DNA of 64,000 nt from Pseudomonas tumuqii (GCF_013184545.1 NZ_JAAOJA010000016.1:1-64000), one strand, 5' to 3'; positions 1 to 8,540 are shown, counted from the first letter of the stretch. Notes: generated by a model not told the origin, from the letters alone. Numbers and translations: made by a program.

Positions 1-176
1 AGGCCAGCATTTTGCCTCGGGATTCCTTCAGATTCGCAGTCACCCGCGACACCCTTGCCTCTGGCTAACACTTCCCCTTGCCGGGTATGTAGAGGACTTT
101 CACCTCCAAGTCACCAGCGCGGCCACCACAGCCAAACTGGTTGCGCTTACGCGCAACGCGCCATGCCTGGCGCACC
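1..176. other. Left-edge stretch without a recognised gene
   Basis: I see no convincing reading frame here on either strand. It is downstream of the minus-strand amidase gene and beyond its terminator. The text has the look of non-coding repeat or degraded sequence, but I could not identify a family from the sequence alone. Confidence 0.4.
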
Positions 177-207
177 AAAAAAAAGCCCGTGCCAGCGCGG
201 CACGGGC
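177..207 (-). terminator. Rho-independent terminator of the oxoO-hydrolase-amidase unit
   Basis: A perfect 9-bp stem (GCCCGTGCC at 185-193 against GGCACGGGC at 199-207) with a 5-nt loop is followed, on the minus strand, by eight T residues (177-184). It lies about 15 bases after the amidase stop codon and closes the minus-strand operon. Confidence 0.9.
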
Positions 208-221
208 CAACCAAGGAGTCG

Positions 222-1625
222 TTAGAACCCGGCGGGGCGCTGCCGGTGCCAATCGGTCACCTTCTGCAGGGCCATGCCGGCCCGGCACAGCAAGCCTTCC
301 TTGCCCTTGCCGGCGATGAACTGGCCGCCGATCGGCAGGCCACTCTCGCTGAAGCCGATCGGCAGGCTCAGGCAGGGGTGGCCGCTGACATTGAACGGCG
401 CGGTGAACTGGATCAGTCGGCGGTTGGCTTCCGGATCCTCGGCCAGGCTGGCCAGTTGCGCGTGGGTCGGTGCGGCGTAGGGCTGCACCGGCGCGAGTAG
501 CAGGTCGACCTCGCCGAGCAGACTGTCCAACTCGCCGCTAAAGCGCTGGGCGTCAAGCAGGATGCGCTGGTAGTCCATGCCACTCAGCGCCCGCCCGCCG
601 TCGATCAGGCGGCTCAGCGCGGGGCCGTATTCGGCGGCGCGCTGCGGGTAGGTGGCGGCATGCGCCACGGCGGTCTGTACACCGCAGTGGCGCTCCCAGT
701 TGCCGCTCACCGCGCGGGTGTCGGGCACGCGCACGCGCAGCAGGGTGCCGCCGCCGTCGCGGACGATCGCCAGCACCTGTTCGAGCGCCTTGACGATCAC
801 TGGGTCGACGCCGTCGCTCAGCCAGGCCTCGTCGATGCCGACGCGCAGGCCGCGGAACGACTCCTCGACACTCGGAATCTCCAGGCACACGCTGGGCAGC
901 GAGGTGGGATCGGCGGGATCGTGACCGGCGATGGTCGACAGCAGGAACAGCGCATCGCGCGCGCTGCGGGTGATCGGCCCGACGTGGTCGAGGCTGGCGG
1001 CCAGTTCGAATGTGCCGTGGCGGCTGACCCGGCCCCAGGTCGGCTTGAGGCCGGTCAGGCCGTTGGCCGCGCAGGGGAAGCGGATCGAGCCGCCGCTGTC
1101 GCTGCCCAGCGCGGCATAGCAGAGGCCGGCGGCGGTGGCCACGCCGCTGCCGCTGGACGAGGCGCCGGCCCAGTGGTCGGCGCCCCAGGGATTGACCGGT
1201 GCGACTATCTCCGGGTGATGGATGGCGAATGCACCCTCGGTCATCTGCAGCTTGCCGAGCAGCACGCTGCCAGCTTCGCGCAGGCGGGCGACCACGGTGG
1301 CGTCCTCCTGCGGCACGAACGTGCGGTGCAGCGGCATGCCCGCCGCGGTGGGCACGCCTGCGGTGTGGAACAGGTCCTTCACCGCCAGCGGGATGCCGTG
1401 CAGCGGGCTGCGGCACTCGCCGCGCGCCAGCTCGCGCTCGGCCTGGCGCGCCTGCTCCAGGGCCAGCTCGGGGGTGACCCGGGCGTAGCTGTGCAGAGCG
1501 CCGTCGAGTTGCTCGATGCGCACCAGCTGCGCTTCGGTGACCTCCACCGGCGACAGCTTGCCGCTGCGGATCAGCAGCGACAGTTCGTGCAGCTCCAGGT
1601 AATGCAGTTCGGATGTGCTGCTCAT
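222..1625 (-). CDS. Amidase signature family hydrolase
   Basis: Amidase of 467 residues, the usual length for the GatA/AtzF-like amidase signature family, which hydrolyses C-N amide bonds with a Lys-Ser-Ser triad. The catalytic Lys is Lys83 in GIPLAVKDLF, the cis-Ser lies in the GASSSGSG stretch (about 156-158), and the nucleophile is Ser180 in GSDSGGSIRFP. The start at 1625 is chosen because its ATG overlaps the TGA of the upstream hydrolase in an ATGA, indicating translational coupling; a longer frame upstream runs into that gene and is not needed. No signal peptide, so cytoplasmic. It is the last gene of the oxygenase-hydrolase-amidase unit, so an amide or lactam intermediate of quinolone breakdown is a reasonable substrate, but that is inference. 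Confidence 0.88.
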   Translation of the reverse strand: MSSTSELHYLELHELSLLIRSGKLSPVEVTEAQLVRIEQLDGALHSYARVTPELALEQARQAERELARGECRSPLHGIPLAVKDLFHTAGVPTAAGMPLHRTFVPQEDATVVARLREAGSVLLGKLQMTEGAFAIHHPEIVAPVNPWGADHWAGASSSGSGVATAAGLCYAALGSDSGGSIRFPCAANGLTGLKPTWGRVSRHGTFELAASLDHVGPITRSARDALFLLSTIAGHDPADPTSLPSVCLEIPSVEESFRGLRVGIDEAWLSDGVDPVIVKALEQVLAIVRDGGGTLLRVRVPDTRAVSGNWERHCGVQTAVAHAATYPQRAAEYGPALSRLIDGGRALSGMDYQRILLDAQRFSGELDSLLGEVDLLLAPVQPYAAPTHAQLASLAEDPEANRRLIQFTAPFNVSGHPCLSLPIGFSESGLPIGGQFIAGKGKEGLLCRAGMALQKVTDWHRQRPAGF

Positions 1626-2485
1626 GGACAACCCCCGATAAAGCTCAGTGCGAGCGTGTTGAATTCCTCTGGACATTCGCTCTGCACATGGTGGGCGGCA
1701 TTGCCGATCATGTGCAGGCGCGCGTCGGCGAACTGGTTGAGCATCAGCATCGGCACGTCGATGCCGCCGAACCAGTCGTGCAGCCCCCAGAAGATCAGGC
1801 TCGGCGCCTGCACCCGGGCGAACACCGCCGTCAGGTCTTCCCATTCGCCGAACGCGCCGGGAGTATTGAGAAGGTCGATAAACGCGGGATTGCAGCTCGC
1901 CTCGTAGCGCAGGCGCAGGGTTTCCTCGTCGATCTTGCCGTCGTCGTGCAGCTCGTAGCGGCAGATCAGCACGCGCATCTTGTCCAGGCTCGGCCCGCCA
2001 TCGGCGAGGAAGTAATCGCTCAGCAGCGTGGCGGCATGCTTGCTGAACAGCGGCAGCGGCTGCAGCACACCACGCGCCACCGGTTGCGAGCCAATTAGCA
2101 CTAGGCGGGCGACCCGCTCGGGATGCTCGGCGGCGAAGCGGATCGCCACGCAGCCGCCGAACGACTGGTTGACTAGGTGCGCGCGGGGGATGCCCAGCGC
2201 ATCGAGAAAACCCAGCAGCTTGCGCGCATGCCAGCTGAAGACCGGGCCCTCGACGGCGACCATGTCGGAGCCGCCGAACTGCGGGAAGTCGAGGAAATAG
2301 CAGCGCTGCCGCCCGGCGAAGGCGGCGGCGCTGCGGTGGAAGTTACTCCAGGCGCTGCTGCCGGGACCGCCGCCGTGGGTGAAGATCACCGGTGGGCGAT
2401 CGTCCGCTCCGTCGACCTCGTGGTAGTGCAGGCGCACCCCGTCGACCGTGACGAAGCGGCTGTGCGAAATCAGTGGATTGCTCAT
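1622..2485 (-). CDS. Alpha/beta-fold hydrolase, meta-cleavage/esterase type
   Basis: Alpha/beta hydrolase of 287 residues. The oxyanion-hole motif HGGGPGSSAW is near residue 40, the nucleophile elbow reads NQSFGGC, the acid is in LHDWFGG and the catalytic His in AHHVQSE. These resemble C-C hydrolases of meta-cleavage pathways (MhpC, XylF) and related esterases or lactonases. The start at 2485 has AAGGA about eight bases upstream; a 13-residue extension is possible but poorly supported. It follows the oxygenase gene by 54 bases and overlaps the amidase gene by 4. Because a second hydrolase of clear MhpC type sits in the mhp operon, this one may act earlier, for example on a lactone or lactam; the substrate is not shown by the sequence. 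Confidence 0.85.
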   Translation of the reverse strand: MSNPLISHSRFVTVDGVRLHYHEVDGADDRPPVIFTHGGGPGSSAWSNFHRSAAAFAGRQRCYFLDFPQFGGSDMVAVEGPVFSWHARKLLGFLDALGIPRAHLVNQSFGGCVAIRFAAEHPERVARLVLIGSQPVARGVLQPLPLFSKHAATLLSDYFLADGGPSLDKMRVLICRYELHDDGKIDEETLRLRYEASCNPAFIDLLNTPGAFGEWEDLTAVFARVQAPSLIFWGLHDWFGGIDVPMLMLNQFADARLHMIGNAAHHVQSECPEEFNTLALSFIGGCP

Positions 2486-2539
2486 CGGAAATATCCTTGC
2501 CGAGCAGGGTCCGGCGCCAGGCACCGGACCCTGCCGGAA

Positions 2540-3877
2540 TCAATGGTCTTCGATCTGGCGGACCTTGTAGCCCGGGCGATGACCATCGGCGGTTTCCTTG
2601 AAGATCAGGCTGGTGTCCTTCACCGCGCCCTTCACCCCACGGCCGGGCTTGGCGATGCCGCGGTTCCAGCGCGAGGCCAGCTTGCGCCAGCTGATCGGCG
2701 AGATATCGGTGGCCACCAGTTGTTCGTCGTCCCAGCCGGTACCGTCGACATAGAAATTCTGCATGGCTTCGCGGGCATAGATGTCGCAGTCGTTGAAACC
2801 GTGCAGGCACAGCGGCTTATAGACGTGGTCGTAGCGGTACTGGTGCTTCTGCCGCTCTTCCGGGGTGTCGCAGACGCGCACGATAATTTCCCAGTACTCG
2901 TGGGTGTCGTCGGTGATCGGCACGTACCACTCGTATTGGGTCATGTGCTCGCCCGGCCAGTTCTCCACCATCAGCACCCCCGGCAGGACCACTGAGGTAC
3001 GGTAATGGCGGCCGTTGAGGCCTTCCACCTTGAGGCCCAGTTCCCGGTTCTCCAGGATCGGCGCCCACTTGTCGGTGAACAGCCACTGCATCAGACCTTT
3101 CGGGCCATTCTCGTCCTCGACCACGGCGATGCAGTCGTCGCTGGTCGGCAGCAGGCCGAGCGGCAGCACCCAGTCCATGGCGTGGACGATGGTGTTGTCC
3201 TTGTGCACCAGGATGTGCGCGTTGTCGAAACCGTTCTCGCAGGCGATCCGCCAGTTGCCGTAGCCGGTGCGGTGCATGCCGAGCACCACCGCGTTGTCGT
3301 CGAGCACGCCCGGCGAGGCCGGCCACAGCGGATGCGGGAACTCCTCGCTGCGCTCGGGGAAGCGGAACGGCAGGTCGTGGGCCAGCGGCGGCACGTCTTC
3401 GTCGGGGAAGTCGTCCTCACGGACGAAGACGAAGATCATGCCGTTGACCTCATACACCGGGTAGGTGGTGATGCCGGTGGTGCCGATCAGCTTATCGTCC
3501 GGGTTGGCGACTATGGTCACCAGCTTGCCGCTCTCCAGGTCGAAGGTGAAACCGTGGTACCAGCAGGAGATGGTGCTCTTGTTGAAGCACATCGGCTTCT
3601 CGGAAAGCCGCACGCCACGGTGCAGGCACTGGTCCTTGAGCGCATAGACCTGGCCGTTGACCCGGCGCAGGACAATGGGTACGCCGCAGATCTGGATGCC
3701 CTGCACCTGATCCTCTTCGAGTTCGTGGCTGAACAGGCCCGGATACCAGTGGTTGATGAAACCCCAGGCCGCATCCTTGTATGGCTGGTATTGGCTCTGG
3801 GTCTTGGCGTTGTTGGCGCGGGCATCGCTGATGCCGGTTTTCACCACACGACGGCGGATAATGGGTTGCTCGGACAT
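2540..3877 (-). CDS. oxoO: 2-oxo-1,2-dihydroquinoline 8-monooxygenase, Rieske oxygenase component
   Basis: Rieske non-haem iron oxygenase of 445 residues. The Rieske cluster ligands are Cys84-x-His86 and Cys105-x2-His108. The mononuclear iron ligands His221 and His225 follow the bridging Asp218 in GFDNAHILVH, with the acidic ligand in the FNDCD segment near 363-365. Length, the positions of His221/His225 and the flanking sequence agree with OxoO of P. putida 86, an alpha3 oxygenase without beta subunit that hydroxylates 2-quinolone at C8. CarAa (carbazole dioxygenase) is a more distant relative and is shorter. GGGAG precedes the ATG. It leads a minus-strand unit with the hydrolase and amidase. 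The matching reductase (OxoR) is not in the window. Confidence 0.9.
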   Translation of the reverse strand: MSEQPIIRRRVVKTGISDARANNAKTQSQYQPYKDAAWGFINHWYPGLFSHELEEDQVQGIQICGVPIVLRRVNGQVYALKDQCLHRGVRLSEKPMCFNKSTISCWYHGFTFDLESGKLVTIVANPDDKLIGTTGITTYPVYEVNGMIFVFVREDDFPDEDVPPLAHDLPFRFPERSEEFPHPLWPASPGVLDDNAVVLGMHRTGYGNWRIACENGFDNAHILVHKDNTIVHAMDWVLPLGLLPTSDDCIAVVEDENGPKGLMQWLFTDKWAPILENRELGLKVEGLNGRHYRTSVVLPGVLMVENWPGEHMTQYEWYVPITDDTHEYWEIIVRVCDTPEERQKHQYRYDHVYKPLCLHGFNDCDIYAREAMQNFYVDGTGWDDEQLVATDISPISWRKLASRWNRGIAKPGRGVKGAVKDTSLIFKETADGHRPGYKVRQIEDH

Positions 3878-3977
3878 GGAAGGCTCCCGGTAGGCTGACA
3901 GGACACCGCGGTGCGGTGCGCTTGATGGTCATCCTAGGAAGCTGGCGCGGGGCTGACGCTCCCTTGACTGAGCGCCT

Positions 3978-3992
3978 TATCCCGGCAGCGCA
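3978..3992 (-). promoter_or_regulatory. XylS-type activator box upstream of oxoO
   Basis: On the minus strand the site reads TGCGCTGCCGGGATA, which fits the XylS/BenR half-site TGCA-N6-GGNTA with one G for A. It is about 100 bases upstream of the oxoO start. A GGGAGCG follows 13 bases after the GGATAA, exactly as in the box at 21126-21140. It lies between the AraC/XylS-type regulator gene and oxoO. Confidence 0.6.
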
Positions 3993-4029
3993 GAAAGTGT
4001 GCGGAGCAGGACATCCCTGTCCGGGCAGC

Positions 4030-5040
4030 TCAGCGCGCCAGGGTTTCCGACGGGCTCTCGCCGAAGCGGCGCTTGTAGTCGGTGGTGAAATGACCGAGGT
4101 GGCTGAAACCCCAGCGGAAGGCCACGGTGGTCACCGTGGTGCTGCCGAGACTTTGCCGCTGTAGTTCTTCCTGCACGTGGCGCAGGCGAACCTCCTTGAG
4201 GTAGAGCATCGGCGAGGTGTTGCGGAAACGCCGGAAGCCGGTGAACAGCGAGCGACTGCTGACCCCGGCGTGCTCGGCCATCTCGACGATAGAGATCGGT
4301 TCGTGGGCATGCTCTTCGATGAAGCGCTCCACCCGTTTGACGAACGCTGGCGCAATGGACGAGTGCTGATCGCTGCACAGCTCCTCGCTGTAGGTGTGCG
4401 GCTGGCAGGTCAGCAGCATGTTGACCAGGGTGCTTTCGAGCTGGGCGGCGAGCAGCGGCGGCAGCTCATCGTCGACCGACAGGCTGTCATAGAGCCAACC
4501 GACCATGCGCATCCAGCGCCGTCCTTGCGGAGTCTCCAGGGGCATCGCCGCCTGGAACTCGATGTCCTTGCGCAGGGTGCGCCCGAGGTGCTGCTGACAA
4601 TGGCGTTCGATCAGGTTGCGATCGACGCGGATGATCAGCTTTTCCGTGCTGTCGCAGTGGTGGATGGTGATCGGTGTCTGCGGGCTGAGGACCGAGCCCA
4701 GGCTGGGCGTGGAACGCACCTGCTGGGTACCGCACCTGATCAGCTCCTGGCCGCGGATCGGCATCTGGATCAGGGCGAAGGAGCCAAGTACGCCGGGCTC
4801 GATGCTGACATCGCCGCCATAGCTCATCCGCCCTATGCCGACCCCGCCGATGCGCCGGTAATAGATACGCGTGTCCACCGTGCCCTTGGTGTCCAGGCTG
4901 CGCAGGCGGTTCTCGCAGAAGATGCGCTCGCCCCATTGGCGCGCTTCGTCGAGATCCTGCGTGTGACAGACCTCGAAGCGGGACAGGACGGACTCGGGTG
5001 GCGTTGCCGCCGAAAAAGCCAGGTGTTCCATTGCGCTCAT
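4030..5040 (-). CDS. AraC/XylS-family transcriptional regulator (OxoS-like)
   Basis: Regulator of 336 residues with an N-terminal XylS/FeaR-type sensory domain (about 30-200) and a C-terminal AraC DNA-binding domain with two helix-turn-helices (about 225-335; ISIVEMAEHAGVSSRSLF and VAFRWGFSHLGHF). An XylS-type regulator, OxoS, is known beside the quinoline genes of P. putida 86, and this gene directly precedes oxoO. The start at 5040 has AGGA six bases upstream; starts at 5085 or 5031 are possible. Three XylS-type boxes (3978, 13777, 21126) lie before the oxygenase, envelope and mhp units, making this protein their likely activator. The inducer is not known from sequence. Confidence 0.88.
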   Translation of the reverse strand: MSAMEHLAFSAATPPESVLSRFEVCHTQDLDEARQWGERIFCENRLRSLDTKGTVDTRIYYRRIGGVGIGRMSYGGDVSIEPGVLGSFALIQMPIRGQELIRCGTQQVRSTPSLGSVLSPQTPITIHHCDSTEKLIIRVDRNLIERHCQQHLGRTLRKDIEFQAAMPLETPQGRRWMRMVGWLYDSLSVDDELPPLLAAQLESTLVNMLLTCQPHTYSEELCSDQHSSIAPAFVKRVERFIEEHAHEPISIVEMAEHAGVSSRSLFTGFRRFRNTSPMLYLKEVRLRHVQEELQRQSLGSTTVTTVAFRWGFSHLGHFTTDYKRRFGESPSETLAR

Positions 5041-5412
5041 CCTCTGTCCTGAATGCTGCAGGACAGACAGCTTGTATCGATGCAAGGCGCGCGAGCCCAG
5101 TTATGGTTATGGTGGCTAATCATGGTCTTCGCGCATGAGTGGCTAGTCGTAGCGCCAGGGTTGGCGAGGCACGCCGCTCGGGCGTGACCAGCAAACGAAT
5201 CGCCGGGTGCAGGGTCGTGGCCAGCCCGGCGAGTAACGCTCGGGGCTGTCAAATACCTGCCCTTGGATAAAGGCAAGAAGCGTGCCTCCTGGCGAGCTTC
5301 GCCGACCGACGAAGCCGAACCAAGCCATATTCCGGACGTACCACGGCGCATCCCCGAGAATTCCCGAGAATGACGCCAGATGGCCGGCGATTTAGCGCTT
5401 TTTGCGGCGAAT
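5041..5412. other. Intergenic region upstream of the AraC regulator
   Basis: Non-coding 372-bp stretch between the cupin stop and the regulator start. The only clear structure is a direct repeat, CCCGAGAAT at 5353-5361 and again at 5363-5371. It presumably holds the regulator promoter. I found no canonical XylS box; a TGCC...GGATAA near 5265 has the wrong spacing. No terminator is evident after the cupin gene. Confidence 0.4.
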
Positions 5413-5964
5413 TCAGGTCGGTAGCGGCACTCGATGAGCCCCGACCAGCACGAACAGCAGGCGCGCGGGAGTGTTACCGCGGTTGCGCCAGGCGTGCCGT
5501 GTTCCCATCTGTACCACGATGTCGCCCTGACGCAGCAGGCTGGTGCGCCCGCCATCCAGTTCCAGGGTGATCTCGCCTTCGAGTACCACGCCGTAGTCGA
5601 TGCTGTCGGTGCGATGGAAGCCCGGCGCCTCGGCCTCGAAGCGCTCGGCCAGGCCGGGCAGGCGTTGGCAGAGCTCCGCGCCGGCGGCGATCGGGTCGAA
5701 GTCGCTGCCGCCGGCCAGGCTGTCCGGCGGGAAACTTACCAGCAGCGCGCTGGTGCCGCCCGGGGCGGGCAGTACCGAGGTCGCCGTGCACGTCGGGTCG
5801 CTCGGCTGGTCGGCGATCTGCGCCTGCGGCGCGGTTTGCCACACCAATGCGGCGGAGAAACCGGGCGAGTGGCGGTATTCCTCGCAGCCGGGCAGCGGAC
5901 CCTGGCTGACGATGATCGAGGCGCCGGCGCTGTCGTGGCCGGTCACGGTGCGTGTTGTTGTCAT
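5413..5964 (-). CDS. Cupin-domain protein
   Basis: Small protein of 183 residues whose C-terminal half is a single cupin barrel (about 95-180; the segment IDYGVVLEGEITLELDGG, then GDIVVQMGTRHAWRN). Likely metal or ligand contacts are the His and Glu in these two motifs. No signal peptide. It sits on the minus strand 60 bases after the MDR reductase gene and follows the envelope genes, so it probably belongs to the same catabolic unit. Cupins of this size beside oxygenase genes may be sensors or small metal-dependent isomerases or hydrolases; the sequence does not decide. The start codon is immersed in an ACAACAACA tract that resembles a Crc/Hfq target. Confidence 0.75.
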   Translation of the reverse strand: MTTTRTVTGHDSAGASIIVSQGPLPGCEEYRHSPGFSAALVWQTAPQAQIADQPSDPTCTATSVLPAPGGTSALLVSFPPDSLAGGSDFDPIAAGAELCQRLPGLAERFEAEAPGFHRTDSIDYGVVLEGEITLELDGGRTSLLRQGDIVVQMGTRHAWRNRGNTPARLLFVLVGAHRVPLPT

Positions 5965-6024
5965 TGTCGTAACGCTCCCGAAGGGCTGGTTGGCCCGGCC
6001 GCGGCGCGCGACCAGGCGTGACCC

Positions 6025-7131
6025 TCAGCCGTGGACGATATGGAAGTTGGTGAAGCCGTTAGCCTGGGTCTGGATGTCGTCGAGCGCCTCGTTGAGCTGC
6101 TCAAGTGCATAGCGGCGCTCTTCCAGCAGCGACAGGTCGAGGGTACCGGCCTCGATCATGCTGGCCATCTCGTCGCCTTCGGCGGTGGTGAACCACAGCG
6201 AGCCGATGTACTGCAGCTGCGCGCACATGAACGGATGCGGGTCGATCGGGATCGGCCCGGCCACGCCGCCGATCTGAATGATCCGCCCGCCGCGGGTGAC
6301 CGCCTGCATGGCGTCCACCGAAAGCGCCGCCGGGGCCTTGGCGCCGAGGGTGTCGAGCATCACGTCGACGCCGCCGGGTACCCGCTCGAGCACCTGCTGG
6401 CGGAGTTCGCCACAGCCGATGCGCAGCGTGTCGATGCGCTCCGGCGCCAACTGCTTGAGCCTGGCCAGAGCGCCCTCGTCGCGGGCGGCAACCACAATGC
6501 GTGCCGCACCGAAGGCCAGTGCCAGCAAGGTCGCACCGACACCGAGGGTGCCGGACGCACCGAGGATCAGGATGCTCTGTCCAGGGCGCAGTGCCGACTT
6601 GCGGATCGCCGAATAGGCGGTGCCAAGGTAGCCGAAGCGGGTCGCCTGGGCGAAGCTCAGGCGTTGCGGCAGACGCACCAGGTTGGTCGAGGGCGCGGTC
6701 ATGTACTGGCCGTAGCCGGCGTAGGGGTACTGCTGGAATACCTGTTGCGAGCCCGGGCCGAAACCGAAATAGCCGAGAAAGGTATAGGCATCACAACGCG
6801 GCGCTTCGCCCTGGCGGCAGTAGCGGCACTCACCGCAGCCGACGCCGGGATTGACGTAGACCCGGTCGCCTGGCTGGAATGCGCGCACCTTGGCGCCCAC
6901 CGCCGTGACGGTGCCGGCACTGTCCAGGCCGAAGATCGCCGGCAGCGCCGGCAGCGGCAGGAAGGGATACCACTCGGGGAAGTGGGTGGTGACGTTCTTC
7001 AGGTTGGGGATGATCCCGCTGGCCTCGACCTTGACCAGCACGTCGTGCTCGCCGGGGCTGGGCAGGGGGACTTCATCAAGGGTGAAGCGACCGCCGATCT
7101 GGTGCAGGCGCGCAGCTTTCATCGTCGACAT
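6025..7131 (-). CDS. Medium-chain dehydrogenase/reductase lacking the catalytic zinc site
   Basis: MDR-superfamily oxidoreductase of 368 residues. The structural-zinc lobe is intact (Cys spacing in GCGECRYCRQGEAPRC, about residues 97-112) and a Rossmann motif, LILGASGTLGVGAT, lies near 180. The catalytic zinc ligands of true alcohol dehydrogenases are absent: the usual GVCHTD is SGIIPN and the usual GHEG is GLDS. That points to a quinone-oxidoreductase or enoyl-reductase-like role. The start at 7131 has GGAGGAG upstream; the frame is open further upstream but overlaps the DUF1329 gene. It follows that gene by about 140 bases. In the quinolone pathway an NAD(P)H-dependent C=C reduction of 8-hydroxycoumarin is required and this is a candidate, by inference. 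Confidence 0.85.
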   Translation of the reverse strand: MSTMKAARLHQIGGRFTLDEVPLPSPGEHDVLVKVEASGIIPNLKNVTTHFPEWYPFLPLPALPAIFGLDSAGTVTAVGAKVRAFQPGDRVYVNPGVGCGECRYCRQGEAPRCDAYTFLGYFGFGPGSQQVFQQYPYAGYGQYMTAPSTNLVRLPQRLSFAQATRFGYLGTAYSAIRKSALRPGQSILILGASGTLGVGATLLALAFGAARIVVAARDEGALARLKQLAPERIDTLRIGCGELRQQVLERVPGGVDVMLDTLGAKAPAALSVDAMQAVTRGGRIIQIGGVAGPIPIDPHPFMCAQLQYIGSLWFTTAEGDEMASMIEAGTLDLSLLEERRYALEQLNEALDDIQTQANGFTNFHIVHG

Positions 7132-7185
7132 GGCAAGGCTCTCCTCCGGTTCGGCTAGCCACAGGGCGTGGCGCCGACCGTCGCG

Positions 7186-7197
7186 ATTGTTGTTATG
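7186..7197 (-). promoter_or_regulatory. Candidate Crc/Hfq CA motif before the MDR gene
   Basis: On the minus strand the sequence reads CATAACAACAAT, containing AACAACAA, which fits the AANAANAA motif bound by Hfq/Crc on catabolic mRNAs in Pseudomonas. It is about 55 bases upstream of the MDR start, further than usual, so it is only a candidate. Confidence 0.3.
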
Positions 7198-7274
7198 CCC
7201 ACGGCGGCTCGCCGCGGGAGCGAAAGCGCTGACCGGGGCGCCACGCGGCACCCCGACCAGCCAACACGGCGGAC

Positions 7275-8540
7275 CTAGCGACCAGCCTTCTGCAGGGTCT
7301 GCAGGGAGAAGTCGCTGGCCTTGGCGTCGAAGTTGGTTTTCCAGGACTTGGTGTCGATCATCGACAGGGTGGCGTGGTTGCGCTGGAAGTCGATGACCGC
7401 ACCGGCGGTTGTGCGGATGTCGCCGGCTGCGGTGTTGGCGTAGGAGTGGAACTCCATGAACTTCCAGAACTCGCCTTTGCGGTCGTAGGCCTCGGCGTAG
7501 TAGAAGCGCGGGTACTTCACGTCCATGTACAGCACCTTCTTGCTGTAGGGGTGGACAGACGGGGTGATCGCCTCGATGACGTACACCTCGCGCGGCTCGA
7601 AGTCGTTGTTGTTCATGTTCCAGTAGGGCGCGGCGTCCTCCACCACCGGGTACTTCTCGGCGAAGCTCTTGCCGTCCGGATTCCACAGGCCGGTCTTGCT
7701 GTTGGCCACGGCGAGCACCCAGCGCTTGCCGAGCAGCTTGTACTCGGAGTACCAGCAGGGCCGGGCGTTGAAGATCTCCAGGTCGTCCTGCAACTGGTCC
7801 GAAGAGCCGACCGGGTCCATCCAGGCGCCGCCGGACAGCCGACGCACGCGGCGCACGGCCGGAATGTAGGCCCAGACGTCGTTAACCTTGTCCGAGTCGT
7901 ACATCTGGGTGTAGGTGCCGAGGCCCTTCATGTCGGAGGGTGACTTGAAGTAAAGCAACTGGCGGCCGCGCTCGCTGCCGTCGCCCTCAACCGCCGGGCC
8001 GCTCAGGCGGCCCTTCATGGTATAGCGGCTGAACTCCGCCACCGGTTCGGCGTGTACGCCCTTTTTGCCGTCGATCAGCAACTGAGTGTACTGCGGCACC
8101 TGGGAGACGTCGCCGACCAGTTGGCCGAGGTGCCAGTTCCATATCAGCTTTTCCGCGGCCTGCGGGTCCTGCATGTCGATGCTCGGGAAGGGCGCTCCGG
8201 CGCCCCAGTTGTCCACCTGGCAGGCGTCCTTGTTGATGCTGGCCTTGCCGGCGTTTGCCTGGGACGCCTCGACCCAGCGCGGGTCCAGCGGTACCTCCTT
8301 GGACTGGGCCAGCGGCAGCTTCCAGCCGCTGTGGCGGATGCGCCATTCCATCTTCTCGGTCAGCAGGTTGGCGATGCTGTGGCCTTCGAAGGTGTCGTTC
8401 TTGATCTGGTCGATATTGGCAGCGGAAATCACCGTGCCGGCGGGCAGTTCGGCGGCCAGCACCAGGGACGACAGGCTGCCGGCGGCCGCGATGAGGCCCA
8501 AGGCCAGGGTTTTGTACAGGATGGGGCGGGATACGCTCAT
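7275..8540 (-). CDS. DUF1329 (LolA-like fold) periplasmic protein
   Basis: Protein of 421 residues with a Sec signal peptide (about 1-29; hydrophobic LALGLIAAAGSLSSLVL, cleavage near LAA-EL). The rest matches the DUF1329 family, an outer-membrane-associated lipoprotein-carrier-like fold, rich in aromatic residues (for example YTQMYDSDKVNDVWAYIP and PRFYYAEAYDRKGEFWKFMEF). DUF1329 genes almost always pair with DUF1302, as here, 21 bases downstream of it on the minus strand. The pair accompanies catabolic loci for hydrophobic compounds and is thought to serve at the outer membrane. The molecular function is not established. Confidence 0.88.
   Translation of the reverse strand: MSVSRPILYKTLALGLIAAAGSLSSLVLAAELPAGTVISAANIDQIKNDTFEGHSIANLLTEKMEWRIRHSGWKLPLAQSKEVPLDPRWVEASQANAGKASINKDACQVDNWGAGAPFPSIDMQDPQAAEKLIWNWHLGQLVGDVSQVPQYTQLLIDGKKGVHAEPVAEFSRYTMKGRLSGPAVEGDGSERGRQLLYFKSPSDMKGLGTYTQMYDSDKVNDVWAYIPAVRRVRRLSGGAWMDPVGSSDQLQDDLEIFNARPCWYSEYKLLGKRWVLAVANSKTGLWNPDGKSFAEKYPVVEDAAPYWNMNNNDFEPREVYVIEAITPSVHPYSKKVLYMDVKYPRFYYAEAYDRKGEFWKFMEFHSYANTAAGDIRTTAGAVIDFQRNHATLSMIDTKSWKTNFDAKASDFSLQTLQKAGR

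Noticed and set aside
1626..1844. A 73-codon upstream extension of the amidase
   Set aside because: It overlaps the hydrolase gene, lacks a ribosome site, and the ATGA overlap at 1622-1625 explains the internal start.
2540..3877. Carbazole 1,9a-dioxygenase (CarAa) as the identity of the Rieske oxygenase
   Set aside because: The protein is about 60 residues longer than CarAa and places its iron histidines at 221 and 225, as in OxoO; mhpB in the same locus also fits the quinolone rather than the carbazole route.
5041..5555. A 172-codon minus-strand frame between the cupin and AraC genes
   Set aside because: It overlaps the 3' part of the cupin gene in another frame and its product has no family features.
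7132..7686. A long N-terminal extension of the MDR reductase
   Set aside because: It overlaps the DUF1329 gene and is Arg/Gly-rich shadow sequence; the start at 7131 has a good ribosome site and matches the family N-terminus.
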